Below, in pieces: positions 5,812 through 11,295 of a DNA stretch of 13,450 nucleotides (within the stretch, counting starts at the first letter, position 1; each line of letters begins with the position of its first letter). The position numbers and the translations under genes are program-made. Source of the DNA: Geobacter sp. UBA4074 (GTDB taxonomy: Bacteria > Desulfobacterota > Desulfuromonadia > Geobacterales > Pseudopelobacteraceae); NCBI GenBank assembly GCA_002383415.1, contig DFYU01000075.1, positions 1 to 13,450 on the forward strand. Direction: 5' to 3'. The notes below the pieces were generated by a model. It was not told where the DNA came from. It did not search any database and saw nothing but the letters and a program-made list of their open reading frames with translations.

Positions 5812-7788
5812 ATGAAACATACCCATTCCAAATTGATCCGGATCGCCATAGGCGTGGCCGCCACCCTGCTGTTCAGCCTGCTGTTGCTGCGTCCCCCCGC
5901 CACCTTTTCCCTGATTGAGGCCAAGCTGTACGACCTGCGTTTTCAGCTGCGGGGGCCGATAACGCCGCCCGACAGCGTTGTGATTGCCACCATTGACGAG
6001 CAGAGTCTGGCACGGCTGGGGCGCTGGCCCTGGCCCCGTACGGTCTTGGCCCAACTGGTGGAACGGCTGGAGCAGGCAGAGGCAGCGGTGATCGCCTTTG
6101 ACGCCATCTTCTCGGAACCTGAGGCGGGCGATCCTGCCTTTAGCCGGGCCATCGAACAGGCCGGTAGCGTGCTGCTGTCGGTTGCCTTTGATTTTGAGCG
6201 CCAGGCCGAACAGCCGGCAGCGGATCAGCTTCTGGAGGCCTCGGCGTTGGTCAGGGTCGAACAGGGGGAGCGGTTCCAGCAGTACCCGCCGATCATGTCC
6301 GGCGGTCTGCTGACCACGCCGGTGTCACAGCTGAAACAGCAGGCCAAGGGATTTGGCCATATCAACATGTTTCCGGACGAGTTCGACGGCACCCTGCGCT
6401 GGGAGACGTTGTTGCTGGGGCACGACCGATTGCTGTATCCCTCGCTGTCGCTGCGGGCCGCCGCCGATTATCTCGGCATACCGGTGGAGCGGGTGGTGGT
6501 GGACGCCACCCGCGGGGTGCGTCTGGGCAAGCTTGTTATCCCCACTGACCCCTGGGGCCGGCTGCCGATTCAGTATTACGGACCGGGCAAGACCTTTCGT
6601 CACATCCCGGTGATCGACATCCTGGACGGCACGGTCGGCGCGGAGCAGCTGGCCAACCGGGTGGTCTTCATCGGGGCCACGGCCATCGGCATCTATGACC
6701 TGCGGGTGACGCCGGTTTCAGCCGCCTATCCCGGTGTGGAAAAAAATGCTGCGGTGACGGCGTCCATTCTGGAACAACGCTTTATCCGTCAGGCATCAAC
6801 TGGTCAGAATCTGCTGCTTCTGGCCGGCAGCGGCCTGCTGCTGACGCTGCTGTTAAGCCGCATGCGGCTGGCGTGGGGCGCCCTGGCCACCTTGGCCTCT
6901 CTGGTGGTGATCTTTGTGGCCGGGCTGGTACTGTTTGAGCAGCTCGGCCTCTGGATCAACCTGGCCTGTCCCCTGGGCAACACCCTGCTGATCTTCATGG
7001 CGGTGACGGCCTGGAATTATTCCTTTGAGGAACGCCACGCTCGGCAGATCCGGGCCATGTTTTCCAGCTACGTCACCAAGACCATCGTCAACGAGCTGAT
7101 CAACAACCCGGAGATGGCCCGACTGGGGGGTGAACGTCGGATGGTGACCGTGCTGTTTTCCGATGTTAAAGGCTTCACCAGTTTTGCCGAGCAGCATACG
7201 CCGGAGGAGGTGGTGGCGCTGCTCAACGAGCTGCTGGGGACCATGACCGATGTGATCCTCAAATGGGGCGGCACACTGGATAAGTTTATTGGCGATGCCA
7301 TCGTGGTGTTCTGGAATGCGCCGACCCCGGTGGCTGACCACGCCGAGCGGGCGGTGCGCTGTGCTGCGGAGATGATCAGCAGGCTGGGGGAGCTGCAGCA
7401 GGAATGGCAACAGACCGGCAAACCGTGCCTTGCGGTCGGCATCGGTATCAACAGTGGCGAGGCGGTGGTGGGCAATATCGGCGCCGAAGGCAAGAAGATG
7501 GACTACACCGTGATCGGCGATCAGGTCAACCTGGGGGCCCGGGTGGAGTCGTTGACCCGCCAGTTTGGCCGTGACATCCTGATCACCGACGGCACCCTGG
7601 CGGCGCTGCAGCCAGGGATTGCGGCCGGACGGCTGGACGGCATCGCCATCGAGGGTGTGCAGCGGGTGATTGTCAAGGGTAAGCAGCAGCCGGTCAGTTT
7701 GTACGGGGTCACGGCACTCGCCCCCACAGAGCCATTTCGTTGCAGTGACTGTCCGAGCGGCGAACCGATCAGGATGACCGAAAAGTAA
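5812..7788 (+). CDS. CHASE2-domain class III adenylate cyclase
   Basis: A 658-residue membrane-bound cAMP synthase. A first membrane helix (about 10-26) is followed by a periplasmic CHASE2 sensor domain (about 34-320), three further helices (about 333-349, 354-376, 383-401), a short linker and a cyclase domain (about 443-600). Catalytic residues are complete: metal ligands Asp451 (F-S-D-V-K-G-F-T) and Asp495 (G-D-A), transition-state Asn573 and Arg577 (N-L-G-A-R-V-E), and the purine-selecting pair Lys491/Thr566. The Lys/Thr pair is the adenylate type known from cyanobacterial CyaC, so cAMP rather than cGMP is expected. A small C-x-x-C lies near the C-terminus. A G-rich ribosome binding site precedes the ATG, 28 bp after the carotenoid-type gene. 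It ends at a terminator shared with the convergent FecR gene. The CHASE2 signal is unknown. Confidence 0.95.
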   Translation: MKHTHSKLIRIAIGVAATLLFSLLLLRPPATFSLIEAKLYDLRFQLRGPITPPDSVVIATIDEQSLARLGRWPWPRTVLAQLVERLEQAEAAVIAFDAIFSEPEAGDPAFSRAIEQAGSVLLSVAFDFERQAEQPAADQLLEASALVRVEQGERFQQYPPIMSGGLLTTPVSQLKQQAKGFGHINMFPDEFDGTLRWETLLLGHDRLLYPSLSLRAAADYLGIPVERVVVDATRGVRLGKLVIPTDPWGRLPIQYYGPGKTFRHIPVIDILDGTVGAEQLANRVVFIGATAIGIYDLRVTPVSAAYPGVEKNAAVTASILEQRFIRQASTGQNLLLLAGSGLLLTLLLSRMRLAWGALATLASLVVIFVAGLVLFEQLGLWINLACPLGNTLLIFMAVTAWNYSFEERHARQIRAMFSSYVTKTIVNELINNPEMARLGGERRMVTVLFSDVKGFTSFAEQHTPEEVVALLNELLGTMTDVILKWGGTLDKFIGDAIVVFWNAPTPVADHAERAVRCAAEMISRLGELQQEWQQTGKPCLAVGIGINSGEAVVGNIGAEGKKMDYTVIGDQVNLGARVESLTRQFGRDILITDGTLAALQPGIAAGRLDGIAIEGVQRVIVKGKQQPVSLYGVTALAPTEPFRCSDCPSGEPIRMTEK

Positions 7789-7817
7789 AAGGGGTGGCTC
7801 GTGTGAGCCACCCCTTT
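7788..7817. terminator. Bidirectional terminator between the cyclase and FecR genes
   Basis: A perfect 13-bp stem (7788-7800 with 7805-7817) encloses a GTGT loop. It overlaps the last base of the cyclase stop codon and lies 10 bp after the FecR gene's stop. T's follow the stem on both strands, more strongly on the minus strand (TTTT-AC-TTTT). Confidence 0.9.
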
Positions 7818-7827
7818 GTAGTGCAAA

Positions 7828-8685
7828 CTAGGGATAGTAGTGCGGGTACATCGGTTCAGCCGGTGGTGGCGGAGGCGGCGGAGGTAGCGGCGCCGTGGTG
7901 TTGCTGATCACCTGACTTGCCGGTTGCGATAAGGTTTGGGGCAGACGCTCGCTGCTTACGCTGTCGGTGATCTCTCCCACCAGTTCGCTGGCAGTGGCCG
8001 TTGTACTGTCACTACCGTCCTGATCCCCTTTTTTGCTGCTGATCCGCATCTTCTGCCTGTCATGCTCCAGCGCCGGACGGGGCGGTGTTGGGCGGTTGGT
8101 GCCGATGACCGTTGTCAGGGTGCCGGGGGTCAGGTTGACGATCTGGCCATCCTTGACCAGGTTGTAGACAAACACCTCACCGGAGGCGACCAGCACGTTG
8201 GTCTGGTCCTTTTCATAGGCAACGGTATAGTCGGTGCCGCGAACGCCGGCAATGGCATTGGGGGTGCGGATCAGGAACCGTTTGGCCCCCGGGGCTGCCG
8301 TGGTAATCTTGCTCAGATCCACCACCGCCTGCACCTTGCCCCGTACCAGTCGCACCTCGCTGCTGCTGGGGCTGGCGCCGCTGAAATGTTCGCCGATATC
8401 GATCCGGCTACGTTGGCCAACCCGCAGCAGGGTGCCGTCGCGATAGACCACCTCGGCACTGGCGCCGCTCTTGGTGCGGATCAGGTCGCCGCTTGAAAGC
8501 TGTGCCCCGTTTGTGGCCGCTACGGCCGGCAGCTTGCCGCTGGCCAGGATGTCTACCTGACCGGTCAGGTTACGCAGTGTGGCGATGGTGGCTGCCTGCA
8601 GATCTGCTACGTTGAACAGAAGGGTGAGCAGGCAGATGCCGATCCACAGTGCACCCGTTGGTATGATTCGTTTGCTGGTCTCCAT
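7828..8685 (-). CDS. Secreted FecR-domain protein with proline-rich tail
   Basis: A 285-residue protein with an N-terminal signal segment (hydrophobic core about residues 12-26, likely cleavage near A-D-L-Q-A-A at 27-32), so periplasmic. A FecR domain follows (about 60-175), with the typical L-S-S-G-D-L-I-R-T, Y-R-D-G-T-L-L-R-V-G and T-P-N-A-I-A-G-V-R-G-T-D-Y (141-153) segments. The true FecR iron regulator is anchored in the inner membrane and talks to a sigma factor; this protein has no cytoplasmic anti-sigma part, so it is a free-standing FecR-fold periplasmic protein. The C-terminal 80 or so residues are low-complexity, with eight consecutive prolines (268-275) and an aromatic end. Its ribosome binding site (AAGGAG) overlaps the stop codon of the upstream TPR-barrel gene, so the two are translationally coupled. 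Confidence 0.88.
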   Translation of the reverse strand: METSKRIIPTGALWIGICLLTLLFNVADLQAATIATLRNLTGQVDILASGKLPAVAATNGAQLSSGDLIRTKSGASAEVVYRDGTLLRVGQRSRIDIGEHFSGASPSSSEVRLVRGKVQAVVDLSKITTAAPGAKRFLIRTPNAIAGVRGTDYTVAYEKDQTNVLVASGEVFVYNLVKDGQIVNLTPGTLTTVIGTNRPTPPRPALEHDRQKMRISSKKGDQDGSDSTTATASELVGEITDSVSSERLPQTLSQPASQVISNTTAPLPPPPPPPPAEPMYPHYYP

Positions 8686-8697
8686 GGCTCACGCTCC

Positions 8698-10176
8698 TTA
8701 ATAACGAAACTCGATGCCGGTCATGACCACATTGCGGCGGTAGTCATAGAGGGCAACGTTGGATATCTCGCGGGTATAGAAATACTGCAGATTGACGTAG
8801 ACGTTGGGTGTGATCCGCTGGTTCAGCGTGGCCGACGCCAGCAGGGTGGTGTCTTCCCGGTCGCTGCTGCTGTCCGTGTAATCCTGCCAGGTACTCTCGG
8901 CTGTCAGGATCAGCTTGGTGCTGTCGGTCAGTGGGGCCAGCAGGTCGGCGCCGATCCGCAGGCCGTTGTTGCGCCACTCCTCGCCCCGGGCCCCCTCGTG
9001 GAACCCTTCGCTCCGCAGGTTCAGCAAGCCACGCCCCTCGGCAAACAGGAAGATGTAGCCCAGCTGCAGGTTGACGATGCTGGCGGTGCGATCGTTGGCC
9101 GGGCCGTTATCATCACCGTCGAACATGTCGCGGTAGGTGTAGCCCAGGGAGAGCTGCCCCAGTTGACGCTGGCTGAACGGCATGGTGAAGGTTGGCTTCA
9201 GCGAGGCCTGCAGCGAATAATTGTGGTAATCAAGGGTGGCATGGCTCAGGTTGAACGGCAGGGCCAGCACGCCGTTCTCGTTGCGGTTGATCAGGGTGGC
9301 GGTCAGGCCGTGCACCAGCATGTCGTATTCGTGGCGCCGGAAGTAGTTGTTGTTCTGCAGCGCATACTGCAGGTTGGCCGACCACTGCTCGTCAAGCGGG
9401 GTGTCGTATTCCAGCCGCAGATGCTCGGTGATGCCGCTGTCTTCACGCTTGCGCGTGTCGAATGACCCACCAGGCACCCTGCTCTTGAGGGTCACGTTGT
9501 CATCATACAGGTAGCCGATGCCGGCGTACAGGTGCCAGGGCTTGGGCGGCACCAGGGTGCTGATCCGCTGGTCGTATTCGCTGGCAAAGGTGGCGGCATC
9601 ACTGCCGGGGTAGCGGGTGACGATTGCCTTCAGGTTTTCCCGGGCCTTGGCGGTCTTGCCGTCCCGGGCGTAGGCCAGGGCGATCTGCAGATCCACCTGC
9701 TGTTCAACCTCCGGGCTGCCGGTACGGGCCGCCTCGAAGGCGGCGATCGCCTCCGGATAGTTGCGCTGCTTGAACTGCAGCAGTCCTTTCAGGTAGGCCA
9801 TATCCTTTGGCCTGACCTGCTTCTGTTCGGCCCAGGTCACCCATTGCCAGGCATCCTCGGTCCGGTCCAGATTGATCAGCAAGGCCACCAGATCCACCAC
9901 GGCCGCTTTTTCCGGCTGTGGTCCCTGCAGGGCGGCGGTCAGGCTGGCCACCGCACCGGCCTCGTTACCGGTCTGTTTCAGTGCCAGGCCGGTGTAATAA
10001 TCGTTCAGGGCGTTGCCGCCTTCTGCCTGTCGGGCAGCCTGCAGCATGGCCAGCGCCTCTTCGTAGTTTTCGCGGTCGTACTCAGCAACGGCCTGTTGGG
10101 TTGTCGGCTGGGCGGCCGCGAAGGTACTGCCGGCCAGCAGTGCGCCGAGCACCAATGTGGATGTGAGCAGTTTCAT
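8698..10176 (-). CDS. TPR plus outer-membrane beta-barrel protein (SLAM-like architecture)
   Basis: A 492-residue protein with a clear signal peptide (cleavage near A-A-A at 20-22). About 180 residues of helical TPR-type repeats follow (24-205: E-Y-D-R-E-N-Y-E-E-A-L, Y-Y-T-G-L-A-L-K-Q-T-G, L-K-G-L-L-Q-F-K-Q-R-N-Y-P-E-A-I). The C-terminal 280 residues alternate polar and aromatic residues as in a beta-barrel and end in F-R-Y, the usual aromatic terminus read by the BAM machinery. TPR domain plus barrel recalls surface lipoprotein assembly modulators (SLAM), which move lipoproteins to the cell surface, but homology is not established. The ATG has a GGGGAGGG ribosome binding site and a promoter upstream. 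The FecR gene follows 12 bp downstream in the same operon; the FecR protein could be its periplasmic partner or client. Confidence 0.85.
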   Translation of the reverse strand: MKLLTSTLVLGALLAGSTFAAAQPTTQQAVAEYDRENYEEALAMLQAARQAEGGNALNDYYTGLALKQTGNEAGAVASLTAALQGPQPEKAAVVDLVALLINLDRTEDAWQWVTWAEQKQVRPKDMAYLKGLLQFKQRNYPEAIAAFEAARTGSPEVEQQVDLQIALAYARDGKTAKARENLKAIVTRYPGSDAATFASEYDQRISTLVPPKPWHLYAGIGYLYDDNVTLKSRVPGGSFDTRKREDSGITEHLRLEYDTPLDEQWSANLQYALQNNNYFRRHEYDMLVHGLTATLINRNENGVLALPFNLSHATLDYHNYSLQASLKPTFTMPFSQRQLGQLSLGYTYRDMFDGDDNGPANDRTASIVNLQLGYIFLFAEGRGLLNLRSEGFHEGARGEEWRNNGLRIGADLLAPLTDSTKLILTAESTWQDYTDSSSDREDTTLLASATLNQRITPNVYVNLQYFYTREISNVALYDYRRNVVMTGIEFRY

Positions 10177-10227
10177 AGCCCTCCCCCTCTGTGGATGAGA
10201 TCAATCCGGACCAACAATGTATACACA

Positions 10228-10255
10228 ATAATAGCAGGCATTGGTATCTGTGCAA
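10228..10255 (-). promoter_or_regulatory. Candidate promoter of the TPR-barrel/FecR operon
   Basis: On the minus strand TTGCAC (10250-10255) and TATTAT (10228-10233) are spaced by 16 bp. The -10 matches consensus at five of six positions and the -35 at three. The leader to the ATG at 10176 would be about 45 nt. A TGTATACA palindrome (10218-10225) lies just downstream of the -10. Confidence 0.5.
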
Positions 10256-10270
10256 CCAGCAGCGGTAAAT

Positions 10271-11023
10271 TTAGAGCGCACGGGTCTTGATCAGTCTTTC
10301 CAGGCCGCGCCCTAGGCTCTTGCCGGCCTTGGCGCTGCCAGCTGCCAGCCGCAAGAACTGGGCCAGCAGCCAGGGACGTCGCGCCAGTAGCCACAGTACC
10401 CGTCCCGCGGCCACCTGCCCGGTGGCAGTGCTGATCTCGTCCAACGAAAACAACAGTTCCTCGGCGGCATCGTCGCTGATCGCCCGCAGGCCGATAAACG
10501 GGATGCCGGCGCCGGTGGCCGCCAAGGCCACCGCAGCGCTCTCCATCTCCAGCACCGGGTGGGCCATATCCGCCGGCAGCCGTGCCGACAGGGCCGCTTT
10601 TGAGGTGATGGCGCGGGTGGTGATGAAGCTGCCCTGCCAGACCCGCAGGCCAAACCGTTGCAACTCGGCTGCCAGGCGAGCCGCTGTTGGTTGGCTGTCC
10701 GGCAGCAGCAACTCCTGCACCCGGTCCGGGTCGGCGGTCAACAGGCGGCTGCAGAGCACCAGATCGCCGGCAGCCGGGCCGGGCCGCACGGCGCCACAGT
10801 AGCCGGCCGAGATGAGCAGGGCCGGCCGGTGGGCGTCAATCAGCAGTTTGGCTGCCCGGGCGGCAGCGGTGGTACCGATGCCGCCTTCAATCAGGCAGAC
10901 CTCCCGGTGTGCCAGTTGACCACGGTACAGCAGCAAGCCGTCCTGCTGCTGACGGGTTATCTTTTTCATGGTTTTCAGCACTGCCGCCCGCTCCTCCGGC
11001 AGGGCGGTGATGATTCCGATCAT
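10271..11023 (-). CDS. MTA/SAH nucleosidase-like phosphorylase superfamily protein
   Basis: A 250-residue protein of the purine nucleoside phosphorylase / MTA-SAH nucleosidase fold (PNP_UDP_1). By alignment from memory with E. coli MtnN, the catalytic Glu12, Glu174 and Asp197 correspond to Glu11 (A-L-P-E-E-R), Glu161 (E-M-E-S-A-A) and Asp184 (A-I-S-D-D-A), so hydrolysis of a purine nucleoside N-glycosidic bond is plausible. G-G-I-G at 47-50 and S-A-G-Y-C-G-A at 72-78 are the ribose/purine-site strands. Substrate could be methylthioadenosine or S-adenosylhomocysteine; futalosine (MqnB) and adenosylhopane (HpnG) are real alternatives. The C-terminal 50 residues are Arg- and Leu-rich, beyond the fold core. 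Start chosen at 11023, where GGGAGG lies 7 bases upstream; the frame continues further upstream, but only into the tRNA. It is a stand-alone gene. Confidence 0.82.
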   Translation of the reverse strand: MIGIITALPEERAAVLKTMKKITRQQQDGLLLYRGQLAHREVCLIEGGIGTTAAARAAKLLIDAHRPALLISAGYCGAVRPGPAAGDLVLCSRLLTADPDRVQELLLPDSQPTAARLAAELQRFGLRVWQGSFITTRAITSKAALSARLPADMAHPVLEMESAAVALAATGAGIPFIGLRAISDDAAEELLFSLDEISTATGQVAAGRVLWLLARRPWLLAQFLRLAAGSAKAGKSLGRGLERLIKTRAL

Positions 11024-11105
11024 GGCGTTCCTCCCAGGCGTGGACTGTACCCCAGATTCGGTTGCCGGCAAAAGGGCAATAAAATTCTGGACAACAACAA
11101 AAAAA

Positions 11106-11111
11106 TATACT
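11106..11111 (+). promoter_or_regulatory. Possible -10 element of the tRNA-Ser gene
   Basis: TATACT (11106-11111) lies 18 bp before the tRNA 5' end, in the right place for a short 5' leader. I see no good -35 hexamer at normal spacing, only an A-rich stretch. Confidence 0.35.
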
Positions 11112-11128
11112 AGATAAGACCCTTCTGC

Positions 11129-11219
11129 GGAGAGGTGTCCGAGCGGCTGAAGGAGCACGATTGGAAATCGTGTGTACGCTAATCACGTACCGAGGGTTCA
11201 AATCCCTCCCTCTCCGCCA
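11129..11219 (+). tRNA. tRNA-Ser (anticodon GGA), CCA encoded
   Basis: All arms fold. The acceptor stem is GGAGAGG (11129-11135) with CCTCTCC (11209-11215). The anticodon stem is CACGA/TCGTG with loop TTGGAAA and anticodon GGA at 11163-11165. A long serine-type variable arm follows. The T arm is GAGGG/CCCTC with loop TTCAAAT. The discriminator G11216 is followed by an encoded CCA. It reads UCC and UCU codons. Confidence 0.97.
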
Positions 11220-11232
11220 TAATTTACCAATC

Positions 11233-11264
11233 AAAAGGTCACGTGCAGCGCGTGACCTTTTTTT
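11233..11264 (+). terminator. Rho-independent terminator after tRNA-Ser
   Basis: A perfect 11-bp stem (11233-11243 with 11251-11261) with a 7-base loop runs into a seven-T tract (11258-11264). It separates the tRNA transcript from the downstream isomerase gene, which must then have its own promoter in the short gap or rely on read-through. Confidence 0.92.
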
Positions 11265-11295
11265 GTAGTCCGTTTCGGAACCAGGAGGACCGTCC

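Noticed and set aside
11024..11158. 45-codon upstream extension of the nucleosidase-like gene
   Set aside because: It runs antisense into the tRNA-Ser gene and lacks family homology; the ATG at 11023 has a clear GGGAGG site.
11129..11264. tRNA-Ser 3' end as an attachment site of an integrated element
   Set aside because: I found no integrase gene and no direct repeat of the tRNA 3' end elsewhere in the window.
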